Assembly (NCBI GenBank): GCA_910575475.1
Contig: CAJTGD010000053.1
Location: 1 to 32,720, forward strand
Direction: 5' to 3'
Length of the DNA stretch: 32,720 nt
Source of the DNA: Lachnospiraceae bacterium
GTDB taxonomy: Bacteria; Bacillota; Clostridia; Lachnospirales; Lachnospiraceae
Below are positions 7,541 through 16,047 of the stretch, one piece after another. The notes beneath the pieces were generated by a model that saw only the letters and a program-made list of their open reading frames with translations, made no database searches and was not told where the DNA came from. The stretch's first letter is position 1; each line of letters begins with the position of its first letter. A program made the translations under genes and the position numbers.

Positions 7541-8809
7541 ATGAATAAGATTCCATTTGTAACAAAGGAACAGTTAGATGAGATCACGAAAACCTACCCG
7601 ACCCCGTTTCATCTATACGATGAAAAAGGAATCCGGGAAAATGTAAAAGCATTGAAGGAGGCGTTTTCCTGGAATCCCGGATATAAAGAGTATTTTGCGG
7701 TAAAAGCCACTCCGAACCCGTTTTTGATCCGAATCCTGCAGGAATACGGGTGCGGGTGCGACTGCTCCTCCTACACGGAGCTGATGCTGTCCGATGCCAT
7801 TGGCGCGAGAGGGGCGGACATCATGTTTTCCTCCAACGATACCCCGGCGGAGGAATTTGAACTGGCGGACCGGCTGGGGGCCATCATCAACCTGGATGAC
7901 CTCACCCACATTGAATTTCTGGAAAAAACCATCGGCCATATCCCGGAGACCATCAGCTGCCGCTACAATCCAGGCGGGCTGTTCAAGATCAGCAATGATA
8001 TCATGGACAACCCCGGAGACTCCAAATACGGAATGACCACCGAACAGATCGGGGAGGCATTCCGTATCCTGAAGGAAAAGGGCGCAAAGGAATTTGGGAT
8101 CCACGCATTTCTCGCCAGCAATACGGTGACCAACGACTATTATCCGATGCTGGCAAGGGTGCTGTTTGAGCAGGCAGTCCGGCTGCAGAAGGCGGCCGGC
8201 GTGCATATCAAGTTCATCAACCTGTCCGGCGGCATCGGGATTCCCTATACGCCCGACCAGGAGCCCAACGATATCTGCAAGATCGGGGAAGGCGTGCGCC
8301 GGGTTTACGAAGAGGTACTGGTTCCGGCTGGCATGGGCGACGTGGAGATCTATACGGAGCTGGGCCGTTATATGATGGGCCCTTACGGCTGCCTGGTCAC
8401 AAAGGCCATCCACGAGAAGCACACCCACAAGGAATACATCGGCGTGGACGCATGCGCGGTCAATCTGATGCGGCCGGCCATGTACGGGGCGTACCATCAT
8501 ATTACGGTAATGGGAAAGGAAGACCTGCCCTGCGACCATCAGTATGATGTGACAGGTTCCCTTTGCGAGAACAATGATAAATTTGCCATCGACCGGATGC
8601 TCCCGGAGATCGAGCTGGGAGATTATCTGGTCATCCACGACACAGGAGCACACGGATTTGCCATGGGGTATAATTATAACGGAAAGCTGAAATCCGCGGA
8701 GCTTCTGCTGAAGGAAGACGGAAAGACGGAGCTGATCCGCCGCGCGGAGACGCCTGCCGACTACTTTGCCACCTTCGATTGCTTCGAGATCGGAAAAAAA
8801 CTGGTATAA
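7541..8809 (+). CDS. lysA: Diaminopimelate decarboxylase (PLP fold-type III)
   Basis: Converts meso-diaminopimelate to L-lysine, the last step of lysine synthesis. From the ATG at 7541, preceded by GAGGAGAGAG, it has 422 residues, the usual length. The N-terminal TIM barrel carries the PLP-lysine segment YFAVKATPNP near residue 54. The glycine-rich LSGGIGIPY and ELGRYMMGPYG follow. The C-terminal part has GSLCENNDKF, the place of the family's CESxD motif, and HDTGAHGFAMGYNYNG. Other ornithine/DAP-decarboxylase relatives share this fold, so the exact substrate is slightly less certain than the family. The gene appears to be transcribed alone. Confidence 0.88.
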   Translation: MNKIPFVTKEQLDEITKTYPTPFHLYDEKGIRENVKALKEAFSWNPGYKEYFAVKATPNPFLIRILQEYGCGCDCSSYTELMLSDAIGARGADIMFSSNDTPAEEFELADRLGAIINLDDLTHIEFLEKTIGHIPETISCRYNPGGLFKISNDIMDNPGDSKYGMTTEQIGEAFRILKEKGAKEFGIHAFLASNTVTNDYYPMLARVLFEQAVRLQKAAGVHIKFINLSGGIGIPYTPDQEPNDICKIGEGVRRVYEEVLVPAGMGDVEIYTELGRYMMGPYGCLVTKAIHEKHTHKEYIGVDACAVNLMRPAMYGAYHHITVMGKEDLPCDHQYDVTGSLCENNDKFAIDRMLPEIELGDYLVIHDTGAHGFAMGYNYNGKLKSAELLLKEDGKTELIRRAETPADYFATFDCFEIGKKLV

Positions 8810-8813
8810 GGTA

Positions 8814-8842
8814 TTGCAAAAATGAATTGAATGTGTTAAGAT
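8814..8842 (+). promoter_or_regulatory. Promoter of the tRNA-Leu gene
   Basis: TTGCAA (8814-8819), a 17-bp spacer and TAAGAT (8837-8842) begin 5 bp after the lysA stop codon and lie about 48 bp upstream of the mature tRNA 5' end. Confidence 0.6.
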
Positions 8843-8890
8843 TAATTCTGGTTTGAAGAGAACGTGTCCAGGACTTTTCAAGCCGGATCA

Positions 8891-8973
8891 GCGGATGTGG
8901 CGGAATGGCAGACGCACAAGACTCAAAATCTTGCGGGGGTGACCTCGTGTGGGTTCAAGTCCCACCATCCGCA
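8891..8973 (+). tRNA. tRNA-Leu (anticodon CAA)
   Basis: Acceptor GCGGATG (8891-8897) pairs with CATCCGC (8966-8972), with discriminator A at 8973. The anticodon stem CAAGA/TCTTG encloses loop CTCAAAA, giving anticodon CAA, which reads UUG leucine codons. The T arm is GTGGG-TTCAAGT-CCCAC. A long variable arm and the 83-nt length are typical of a class II leucine tRNA. The CCA end is not encoded. Confidence 0.97.
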
Positions 8974-8982
8974 GCCTTGTGG

Positions 8983-9006
8983 AAACCCTTGTATATCAAG
9001 GGTTTT
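8983..9006 (+). terminator. Hairpin just after tRNA-Leu, possible terminator
   Basis: AAACCCTTG (8983-8991) and CAAGGGTTT (8997-9005) form a perfect 9-bp stem with loop TATAT. The T-run is short (TTTT, then C), so it may be a weak terminator or a processing hairpin. Confidence 0.55.
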
Positions 9007-9016
9007 CTGTATTGAG

Positions 9017-9053
9017 AGAGGGCCTTTCCTGATGAGGGGGAGGCCCTTTCTTT
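9017..9053 (+). terminator. Second terminator downstream of tRNA-Leu
   Basis: AGGGCCT (9019-9025) pairs with AGGCCCT (9041-9047) and the stem extends inward through G-T pairs. TTCTTT follows. Together with the hairpin at 8983 it closes the tRNA unit before the next gene. Confidence 0.6.
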
Positions 9054-9122
9054 GCGGTTTGACATCAGCAGTGACATCAACGGGATCTGCAATTGTTTTC
9101 AAGCTCTAAAGAAGGTGTTTTT

Positions 9123-10058
9123 TTGATCGATTATAAAGCATTATATTTGAAAGCGGCTCTGAGAGCCGGCTTTATCCTGCTGTGCCTGTTCGCGGTGATC
9201 ACGGCGATCCTTGTGATCTGCATAGGGCTCCCCGAATGGCTCAGCAGAAAGATCGCCAGGAGGGCGCTTGCCGATCCGGAACCAGGGACGACACGCCCTG
9301 GCAGGAGGTGCGGGACCCGGATGGAACAGATCGAGTGGATCCGGTTTTATCCTCTGAAAAAGCGGATCCTGCTTTTGGTGTGGCTGTTTTTCGCAGTGTT
9401 TAGCGCCATGGCATTTCAGGTCTATATTCTGGCAGGAGGGGGGATCGCAGGGGATGCAAAGGATATCGGTCTTTCACTTTTCTTTTGCCTGATGACTGTT
9501 GTTACATTGGTACCGATGCTCCGGTATATCCTGTGCCCGTATCATTCCATGCCGGGTCTGAACCGGCTCCTGTCCAAAGAGGAAATGGACAGCCTGATGA
9601 CAAGGGAGCATTTTCAGCAGGTCCGGTTTTCCGATGAAGATCTGGACAGATTCCATCCGATCTACAGAAGCGCCAACTGGCTTGTGGCGGAAGGAACTGT
9701 TATTTCCAAAAAACTGGCTGTTATGGCTCATCTGGAATATGGATACGGCTTAAAGCGCCATGGGTTCCATCGGGTCCGGCTGGAGGTGTACTACCTCAAT
9801 GGGCAGAAGATAAAGATACAGCTGGGGCGGTGGCCGATCGACAGCAGAGAACGGGAGAAGGCGAGGAAGCTTGAACAATTTCTGACAGAGGAAAATATAC
9901 GGATGGACGCGCTCGGAGGTATGGGCTGGAAGGAGAAGCTGCAGGATCGGATTGCGGGAGAATACGGAAGCCTCCCTCCGGAGCTGGAATCGGAAGCAGA
10001 AAAGATCATGTACTTATTGAAAAATGACACGTCTGAGATCAAGCAACACATTTTATAG
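9123..10058 (+). CDS. Unrecognised membrane protein with cytoplasmic C-terminal domain
   Basis: I do not recognise this 311-residue protein. The likely start is the TTG at 9123, preceded by AAAGAAGGT. An upstream TTG at 9093 lacks a ribosome binding site. Three hydrophobic segments are visible: about residues 10-32 (AGFILLCLFAVITAILVICI), 74-97 (RILLLVWLFFAVFSAMAF) and 105-128 (IGLSLFFCLMTVVTLVPML). A charged, mixed alpha/beta region of about 180 residues follows, with no motif I can name. A glycine/arginine-rich, basic stretch lies between the first and second segments. The next gene encodes a diguanylate cyclase, but an 80-bp gap with a possible promoter separates them, so a link is not shown. 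Confidence 0.7.
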   Translation: MIDYKALYLKAALRAGFILLCLFAVITAILVICIGLPEWLSRKIARRALADPEPGTTRPGRRCGTRMEQIEWIRFYPLKKRILLLVWLFFAVFSAMAFQVYILAGGGIAGDAKDIGLSLFFCLMTVVTLVPMLRYILCPYHSMPGLNRLLSKEEMDSLMTREHFQQVRFSDEDLDRFHPIYRSANWLVAEGTVISKKLAVMAHLEYGYGLKRHGFHRVRLEVYYLNGQKIKIQLGRWPIDSREREKARKLEQFLTEENIRMDALGGMGWKEKLQDRIAGEYGSLPPELESEAEKIMYLLKNDTSEIKQHIL

Positions 10059-10089
10059 GACATTTTGGAAGGATTTGGGTAAAAAGTGG

Positions 10090-10118
10090 TTGCAAAATCC
10101 ACTCTGTTTTTGTAAACT
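10090..10118 (+). promoter_or_regulatory. Weak candidate promoter before the GGDEF gene
   Basis: TTGCAA (10090-10095), 17 bp, TAAACT (10113-10118). A start about seven bases later would leave barely enough leader for the GAGGAGG ribosome binding site at 10124-10130. A short hairpin (AGTGG 10085-10089 with CCACT 10099-10103, then TTTTT) overlaps it and could instead end the upstream gene. Confidence 0.3.
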
Positions 10119-10138
10119 CATAAGAGGAGGAAATAGAT

Positions 10139-11065
10139 ATGGATAAAATATTGATCGTTGACGACAGTGCCATCCAGGCAGCACGGTTAAAATCGATTTT
10201 AGAGGAAGATTATGATATTACCATCGCGCAGACAGCAGAGGATGGACTCAGCTATGCAAGCTCCCAGGATTTTTCTCTGATCCTGCTGGATGTCGTGATG
10301 CCCGGGATGGATGGGTTTATGCTGCTGAAAAGGCTGCAGGAGGAGATCATAACCCGGAGCATTCCGGTGATCCTGATCACAAGCCTTTCCGACATTCAGA
10401 ATGAGCAGCGCGGATTTACACTGGGCGCAGTGGATTATATTGCCAAGCCATTTCACCCGGTGATCGTGCAGGCCAGGGTCAATACACATATCAAGCTGTA
10501 CAAGTATCGGAAGCAGGTGGAGCATCAGTCCATGACTGACCAGCTGACCGGGATTGCCAACAGACGGCGGCATGACCTTTACAGCGTAGCAAAATGGAAG
10601 GAGGCCGTCCGGCTCAAGATTCCATTTACCGTCTGTATGTTTGATATCGACCGCTTTAAGGCCTACAATGATACATTCGGACATCCCGCAGGAGACAAGG
10701 TCATCATTGCGGTGGCAAACACACTTTCTACCTATCTGCGGCGTACGACGGATTTTGTGGCGCGCTATGGAGGAGAAGAGTTTGTGGCGATCATCGTGGG
10801 CGGGGATGCCAGGATTAATTATGAATATATGAAGCAGATCCGCAGAGGGATCGAAGACCTTCAGATCCCCCACGCGCCGTCTGCCGGAAAACGGGTGACC
10901 GTCAGTATCGGCGGGGTCACTGTCTTTCCTGTGGACAGTGAGCAGTACCCTACATATCTGAATATTGCGGATACCATGCTGTACGACGCAAAGCGATTTG
11001 GAAGAAATCAGGTCGTGTGGTGCGGCGACGAGATGAAGCAGTGGCTGCAGACGGATGACGAGTAA
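10139..11065 (+). CDS. Response regulator diguanylate cyclase (receiver + GGDEF)
   Basis: Predicted to make cyclic di-GMP from two GTP when its receiver domain is phosphorylated. The 308 residues comprise a receiver domain (residues 3-120; acidic pair D8-D9, phosphoacceptor D51 in LLDVVMPGMDG, conserved K103 in AKPF) and a GGDEF domain (about 130-300). The active-site motif is intact as GGEEF, and an inhibitory RxxD site (RTTD) lies five residues before it, so product feedback is expected. The ATG follows GAGGAGG. No histidine kinase gene is adjacent, so the activating partner is unknown. A terminator follows. Confidence 0.95.
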   Translation: MDKILIVDDSAIQAARLKSILEEDYDITIAQTAEDGLSYASSQDFSLILLDVVMPGMDGFMLLKRLQEEIITRSIPVILITSLSDIQNEQRGFTLGAVDYIAKPFHPVIVQARVNTHIKLYKYRKQVEHQSMTDQLTGIANRRRHDLYSVAKWKEAVRLKIPFTVCMFDIDRFKAYNDTFGHPAGDKVIIAVANTLSTYLRRTTDFVARYGGEEFVAIIVGGDARINYEYMKQIRRGIEDLQIPHAPSAGKRVTVSIGGVTVFPVDSEQYPTYLNIADTMLYDAKRFGRNQVVWCGDEMKQWLQTDDE

Positions 11066-11077
11066 TATAGGGAATAC

Positions 11078-11115
11078 AAAGAGCCCTTTTTTGAGAAGAG
11101 AGGGGCTCTTTTTTT
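11078..11115 (+). terminator. Rho-independent terminator after the GGDEF gene
   Basis: AAAGAGCCC (11078-11086) pairs with GGGCTCTTT (11103-11111), followed by a continuous T-run to 11115. This closes the housekeeping part of the window and isolates the glycosidase cluster. Confidence 0.9.
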
Positions 11116-11140
11116 CGTGCTGCCATTTTTTCATTCCGCA

Positions 11141-11165
11141 AAAAAAGTCGGTTTTATATAAAAAT
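11141..11165 (+). promoter_or_regulatory. A-tract/GTCGG element upstream of the first GH2 gene
   Basis: This 25-bp stretch has the same layout as the repeats at 15992-16016 and 16054-16078: an A-tract, one base, GTCGG, then ATAT and another A-tract at the same distance. It agrees with them at 18 and 19 of 25 positions. A poorer copy may start at 11175 (AAAAATCTGCGGG). It lies about 115 bp before the GH2 start codon and is proposed as a binding site for a shared regulator. Confidence 0.4.
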
Positions 11166-11227
11166 AGGAGGTAGAAAAATCTGCGGGAATCATGCAGAAT
11201 AGTATATAAACAGGCTGCTGTTAATGA

Positions 11228-11242
11228 ACACCCAAAGGGTGT
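11228..11242. promoter_or_regulatory. Short inverted repeat in the GH2 leader
   Basis: ACACCC-AAA-GGGTGT is a perfect 6-bp inverted repeat 37 bp before the GH2 start codon. It could be an operator half-site pair or a small leader hairpin. Confidence 0.3.
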
Positions 11243-11279
11243 GAACGATAACATGTACAGACGGACGAGGAGGATGGAG

Positions 11280-13664
11280 ATGAAAAAAATAAATTTGAAC
11301 AAGGGATGGAAGGTATGGAAGGATCTGGATCCATTTGAACTGGTTTTCCGGGTGCCCCGGGATGCGGTCCGGGTGGATCTGCCCCATGACGCCATGTTCC
11401 ATGAGGAGCAGAAGCAGGGGACGGCCAATGGAGGCTATACCGGAAATATTGACGCAGGCGAGTACAAATACTACAAGCGGTTTTTCGTACCCGAGGAATA
11501 CCGGGGCGGACATGTGATGCTGCAGTTCGAAGGCATTTACCGGAATGCCGGCGTATTTGTCAACCAGTCGAAAGTGGGCGGCAGCGCTTACGGCTATACG
11601 GATTTTACCGTGGAGGCCGGGGATTATCTGAGATACGGCGAGGAAAATGAAATCCTGGTCACGGTAAAATGCGGCACCAGGAGCAGCCGTTGGTACAGCG
11701 GCGCGGGAATCTACCGGGACGTATGGCTGTTCCATGGCGGGGAAACTTATGTAAAGCCTTACGGCCTGAGATTCACTACTATAGATGCGGATTCCGAGGG
11801 GGCTCTGGTCTGTGTCTCCGCCCGGATCCACAATGACGGCCTGTCCGCGAAAACATTGGATCTCTCGGTCAGGGTGCAGGAGGCCGGAGAAGGAAAGACG
11901 GCTGCGGACCAGGTATATCCGGTCAGGATCAACAGCCGTTCGGTTCTGGACTTCCGGAAAAATATATACATAGACGGGGCGAAGCTGTGGGAGGAGGACT
12001 CCCCGAACCTGTATCAGATCACATTGACGATCCGGGAAGGGGAAACGGTACTGGACGAGACGAGAGTGACCTCCGGTATCCGTAAGCTTTCCCTGGATTC
12101 CCGCCGCGGCCTGCGCGTCAACGGGAAAACCGTGAAGCTGCGGGGGGCCTGTGTACACCATGACCAGGGCATCTTGGGAGCGTCCGCCTATGAGGACTAT
12201 GAGTACCGCCGGGTGAAACGGCTGAAAGAAGCGGGCTTCAATGCCATTCGCTCGGCCCATAACCCGGCGTCCCAGGCACTCCTGAATGCCTGCGACCGTT
12301 TGGGGATGTATGTGATGGACGAACTGGTGGACGTGTGGAACAAGAGTAAGGTGAGTTACGACTATGCCATTGATTTTGAGCGGAGCTGGGAACAGGATCT
12401 TCGGCATATGGTGGATGCGGATTATAATCACCCGTCAGTCATCATGTACTCTACTGGAAATGAGATCTTTGAGATCTGTACGGAAAAGGGATTTGAGACC
12501 AGCCGGATGCTCAGCGATAAATTTCATGAACTGGATTCCACGCGCTATACGACCAACGGGATCAACGGCGCATTTGCGGCCGGGGACGGACTTGCCCGGA
12601 TCGTGGACGATATCACTCATGGGGAGGCGGATACCGGAACCGGAGATGTGAATGTCTTTATGGCGGCGATGGAGAGGGATATGCCGGGCATCGTTTCCCA
12701 CCCCATCATCAGCGGGATACTGGAAAAATTGGAAACCACCATGGACGTGTTGGGTTATAACTATATGACCTCCCGTTATCTGAAGGATGCGGCAAAGTAT
12801 GCGGACAGAGTGATGGTGGGGACCGAGACCTATCCAAAGCAGATTGCGGAGAACTGGGACGCGATCACCCGGTGTCCGGCGGTGATTGGAGATTTCACCT
12901 GGACCGGATGGGATTATATGGGCGAGGTTTCTTCGGTATATCCGGATCTCATGAACCCGGCCGGAGACATTTCCCTCATCGGAAACCGCCGTCCTGTCTC
13001 TTATTACCGGGAAATCGTATTCGGGCTGACGAAGCAGCCCTGCATCGCTGTACAAGATCCGGCGAATTATGGAATCCCGCGGAATTTCGGGCCCTGGTGC
13101 TACACGGACTGCACCTTCTCCTATTCCTACCAGGGACAGGAAGGGAAGCCCATCATGATCCAGGTCTATGCGGGAGGCGATACAGCGGAGCTGTTCCAGA
13201 ACGGAAAATCCCTTGGAAAACAGGCCTGTGGAAAAGATACCGCATTTGAGACACAGTTCCATACGGTATACGAGCTAGGAGAACTGGTTGCGGTTGCCTA
13301 TGAAAATGGAAAAGAAATCGGCCGCGCTGCTTTAAGAACTGCGGGAAAACCGGCAGCCCTGGAGTTATCCGCGGAAACCTACGGCACACTGGCCTTTATC
13401 AATGTGGATGTGGTGGACGAACAGGGCCTGCTGACAGCAGATGCCTCCACACCGCTCCATATCGAAATCGAAGGCCCGGCCCGTCTGCTTGGCTTCGGAG
13501 GACTGAGAGCCCGGCACCGGGGCGGCTATGAAAACCCAGATACGACCGCGGGGGAAGGACACGCGCTTGCGGTGCTGAGATTAGATCCGTCTGCAGAAGA
13601 TCACAAATGTATTACAGTGAAAATTTCCGGAGAAGGCCTGACAGAAGGAAAGATTGAAATTTAG
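11280..13664 (+). CDS. Glycoside hydrolase family 2 (beta-galactosidase-like)
   Basis: Retaining beta-glycosidase of 794 residues. The ATG at 11280 is six bases after GAGGAGG; upstream in-frame starts at 11241 and 11274 are badly spaced. An N-terminal sugar-binding jelly-roll (about 1-160, with GAGIYRDVWL) and an Ig-like domain (about 165-270) precede the TIM barrel (about 275-590). E395 in TGNEIFE is the predicted acid/base, and E516 in VGTETYPKQ the predicted nucleophile. A C-terminal beta-rich region follows. No signal peptide is present, so it should act on imported oligosaccharides or glycosides in the cytoplasm. Galactoside specificity is likely but not proven. It leads the cluster and has its own upstream regulatory region. 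Confidence 0.92.
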   Translation: MKKINLNKGWKVWKDLDPFELVFRVPRDAVRVDLPHDAMFHEEQKQGTANGGYTGNIDAGEYKYYKRFFVPEEYRGGHVMLQFEGIYRNAGVFVNQSKVGGSAYGYTDFTVEAGDYLRYGEENEILVTVKCGTRSSRWYSGAGIYRDVWLFHGGETYVKPYGLRFTTIDADSEGALVCVSARIHNDGLSAKTLDLSVRVQEAGEGKTAADQVYPVRINSRSVLDFRKNIYIDGAKLWEEDSPNLYQITLTIREGETVLDETRVTSGIRKLSLDSRRGLRVNGKTVKLRGACVHHDQGILGASAYEDYEYRRVKRLKEAGFNAIRSAHNPASQALLNACDRLGMYVMDELVDVWNKSKVSYDYAIDFERSWEQDLRHMVDADYNHPSVIMYSTGNEIFEICTEKGFETSRMLSDKFHELDSTRYTTNGINGAFAAGDGLARIVDDITHGEADTGTGDVNVFMAAMERDMPGIVSHPIISGILEKLETTMDVLGYNYMTSRYLKDAAKYADRVMVGTETYPKQIAENWDAITRCPAVIGDFTWTGWDYMGEVSSVYPDLMNPAGDISLIGNRRPVSYYREIVFGLTKQPCIAVQDPANYGIPRNFGPWCYTDCTFSYSYQGQEGKPIMIQVYAGGDTAELFQNGKSLGKQACGKDTAFETQFHTVYELGELVAVAYENGKEIGRAALRTAGKPAALELSAETYGTLAFINVDVVDEQGLLTADASTPLHIEIEGPARLLGFGGLRARHRGGYENPDTTAGEGHALAVLRLDPSAEDHKCITVKISGEGLTEGKIEI

Positions 13665-13758
13665 TGACAAAGATAAGTTCTCCAATAACGTAGCTCAGAC
13701 AAAAATTTTTTCTAAGCTGCCGAATCAAAAATAAAAATTACCGGAGGAAACCAATACA

Positions 13759-15924
13759 ATGAAAAAAGATTATGAATCCCATATTTTCGCACTGCTCTCC
13801 AAAATGACCTTAGAGGAAAAGATCGGCCAGCTCCAGCAATGCGGCCCTTCCCTGGTAGGCGCCTTTGACGTCTCCTTCGACGAACTGCTGAACATGATGT
13901 TCGACGGCCGCGTCACCAAAGAGGAATTCGACCGCCTGATGGGCACCGCCGAGCAGGACTTCCACGAAGAAGACCTGCGTGCCGGAAAGATCGGCTCCTA
14001 CAACGGGATCGGGGATTCTGCCACCGCCAACCGTCTGCAGAAGATCGCGGTGGAGGAGACTCGCTTAGGGATTCCGCTTCTGTTTGGCTATGACGTGATC
14101 CACGGCTTCCGCACGGTGACCCCCATTCCGCTGGCGGAAAGCTGTGCCTGGGAACCTGCCCTCTGGGAAAAGACCGGTCGGGTGGCGGCAGAAGAGGCCA
14201 CTGCGGCAGGCGTGCATCTGACCTTTGCTCCCATGGTGGACGTGGCCAGGGACGCCCGCTGGGGCCGAGTCAGTGAAGGCGCCGGGGAGGATGTGCTTCT
14301 GAACAGCGCTTACGGCGCGGCAAAAGTCAAAGGCTTTCAGGGGGACGACCTGTCCAAACCGGATGCCATGGCCGCCTGCGTGAAGCATTTCGCGGCTTAC
14401 GGCGCAGGGGAGGCAGGGCGGGACTATAACCGGGTGGACATGTCCATGCAGAGGCTGTGGGAGGAATACCTGCCGCCCTACAAAGCCTGCATTGATTCCG
14501 GCGCCAGAGCGGTCATGCCCGCCTTCAATGATATCAACGGCGTGCCCTGTACGGCCAATCCCTGGCTGCTGCGAGACATTTTACGGGAAAAATGGGGCTT
14601 TGACGGGCTGGTGATCAGCGATTCCAATGCCATTGCGGAGTGTGTGGCTCACGGTCTGGCGGAGGATAAACGGGATGCGGCGAAGCAGGCCATTCTGGCC
14701 GGGATGGAGATGGACATGTCCTCCAATTCCTATGCCGAATATCTGAAAAATCTGGTGGAAAGCACAGAGGTGCTGGAGCGCGTGCTGGATGAGGCGGCAG
14801 CGGATGTCCTTCGGATCAAGTTCGAGCTGGGACTTTTTGACAACCCTTATCAGACCAGTGAAGAGAGGGAACGCGGCGCCATGCTGACTGAAGGCTCACG
14901 GGCCATTGCCAGGGAAGCAGCCGTAAAATCTATGGTACTGCTGAAAAATGAAAACAAGATACTGCCCTTAAAAGCGGACGCCAGAATCGGAATCTTCGGC
15001 GCGCTGGCAGCAGATAAAGGGCAGATGACCGGAGCCTGGGCCATCGGGGCAAGGCAGGAGGATTGTGTCAGCATCGTGGAAGCCTGCGGGGCACGGGGCA
15101 TTTCCTATCAGTACAGTGAAGACGGGAAAGACCTGCTCAAGATCGCTGCATCCTCCGACGTCCTTGTGGCGGCCATCGGAGAGCAGAAGGAAGAGAGCGG
15201 CGAGGCGGCAAGCCGGGCAGACATTACGCTGGGAGGAGAGGACCTGGCGCTGGTCCGTGACCTGCTGGCTACCGGAAAGCCGGTAGCAGTCGTTTTGTTC
15301 AACGGCAGGCCCTTAGCCATCCCGGAGCTGGCAGAGCATGTACCGGCTATTCTGGAGGCATGGCATCCGGGGGTGGAGGCTGGCCCGGCCATCCTGGACG
15401 TGCTTTTCGGTGATGTGAACCCCTCCGGCAAGCTGACTGCGACCTTCCCGGCGGCATCTGGACAGTGCCCCATGTATTATGCGCATATCAACACCGGAAG
15501 GCCGGGCGGAAAATCCAAGTTTACGTCCAAATACCTGGATGCCCCGGTGGAGCCGGTTTATCCCTTCGGCTACGGCCTGTCCTATACGACCTTTGCCTAT
15601 GACAATCTGGCGGCAGAACAGACAGGGGAAGCAGTGCATGTATCGGTATCCGTGACCAATACGGGCAGCCGGGACGGGGACGAGATCGTACAGTGTTATG
15701 TACAGGATACCGCCGCAAAACGGGTGCGCCCGGTACGGCAGCTCAAAGGGTTTGAGAAGGTCAGCCTGAGGGCAGGAGAGACAAAAACGGTAGATTTTGT
15801 GATCCCGTTTGCGGAATTAAGCTATTACGATTGGAATATGGAGGAGGTTCCCTGCGAGGGCACCTTGAAGGTCTATGTGGGAGGAGACTCCCGAGCGGAA
15901 CTGACCCAGGAAATCCGCATATAA
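13759..15924 (+). CDS. Glycoside hydrolase family 3 beta-glucosidase
   Basis: Retaining beta-glycosidase of 721 residues with the BglX-like order: GH3 N-terminal TIM barrel (about 1-320), GH3 C-terminal alpha/beta sandwich (about 390-610), and a fibronectin-III-like domain (about 640-715). D288 in VISDSNAI is the predicted nucleophile, and KHFAAYGAGEAGRDYN is the family's substrate-binding segment. Unlike E. coli BglX it has no signal peptide, so it is cytoplasmic. The ATG follows CCGGAGG. The first part of the gene uses more C-ending codons than its neighbours, perhaps a sign of separate acquisition. Release of glucose from glycosides after rhamnose removal is a plausible role. Confidence 0.93.
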   Translation: MKKDYESHIFALLSKMTLEEKIGQLQQCGPSLVGAFDVSFDELLNMMFDGRVTKEEFDRLMGTAEQDFHEEDLRAGKIGSYNGIGDSATANRLQKIAVEETRLGIPLLFGYDVIHGFRTVTPIPLAESCAWEPALWEKTGRVAAEEATAAGVHLTFAPMVDVARDARWGRVSEGAGEDVLLNSAYGAAKVKGFQGDDLSKPDAMAACVKHFAAYGAGEAGRDYNRVDMSMQRLWEEYLPPYKACIDSGARAVMPAFNDINGVPCTANPWLLRDILREKWGFDGLVISDSNAIAECVAHGLAEDKRDAAKQAILAGMEMDMSSNSYAEYLKNLVESTEVLERVLDEAAADVLRIKFELGLFDNPYQTSEERERGAMLTEGSRAIAREAAVKSMVLLKNENKILPLKADARIGIFGALAADKGQMTGAWAIGARQEDCVSIVEACGARGISYQYSEDGKDLLKIAASSDVLVAAIGEQKEESGEAASRADITLGGEDLALVRDLLATGKPVAVVLFNGRPLAIPELAEHVPAILEAWHPGVEAGPAILDVLFGDVNPSGKLTATFPAASGQCPMYYAHINTGRPGGKSKFTSKYLDAPVEPVYPFGYGLSYTTFAYDNLAAEQTGEAVHVSVSVTNTGSRDGDEIVQCYVQDTAAKRVRPVRQLKGFEKVSLRAGETKTVDFVIPFAELSYYDWNMEEVPCEGTLKVYVGGDSRAELTQEIRI

Positions 15925-15938
15925 GAAAAGTGGAAGAA

Positions 15939-15962
15939 AAGTGTGCGTCTTGACGCACACTT
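15939..15962. repeat. Perfect 11-bp inverted repeat after the GH3 gene
   Basis: AAGTGTGCGTC (15939-15949) and GACGCACACTT (15952-15962) are separated by two bases. The hairpin is strong, but a GC-rich stretch and not a T-run follows it, so termination by the usual mechanism is unlikely. The 15925-16225 gap also holds the repeats at 15986-16078 and a promoter. Confidence 0.6.
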
Positions 15963-15985
15963 GCGCCGGAGCGCGGCTGCAGCGG

Positions 15986-16016
15986 ATATGAAAAAATGTC
16001 GGGAAAATATGAAAAA
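15986..16016 (+). promoter_or_regulatory. Regulatory repeat unit 1 upstream of the GPH symporter
   Basis: 31-bp unit that starts and ends with ATATGAAAAA (15986-15995 and 16007-16016, 21 bp apart, two helical turns), with TGTCGGG between. Its last 25 bp match unit 2 at 22 of 25 positions. Two half-sites on the same DNA face are the usual arrangement for AraC-type activators. Confidence 0.55.
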
Positions 16017-16047
16017 GCGCCGGATTTGTACGATTTTAAGTAGATTG

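Noticed and set aside
7341..7565. Minus-strand frame of 74 codons between spoIVA and lysA
   Set aside because: It covers the lysA promoter and ribosome binding site and shows no recognisable domain.
8864..9109. Open frame of 81 codons across the tRNA region
   Set aside because: It runs through the whole tRNA-Leu and its terminator hairpins; the peptide is the translated tRNA and has no ribosome binding site.
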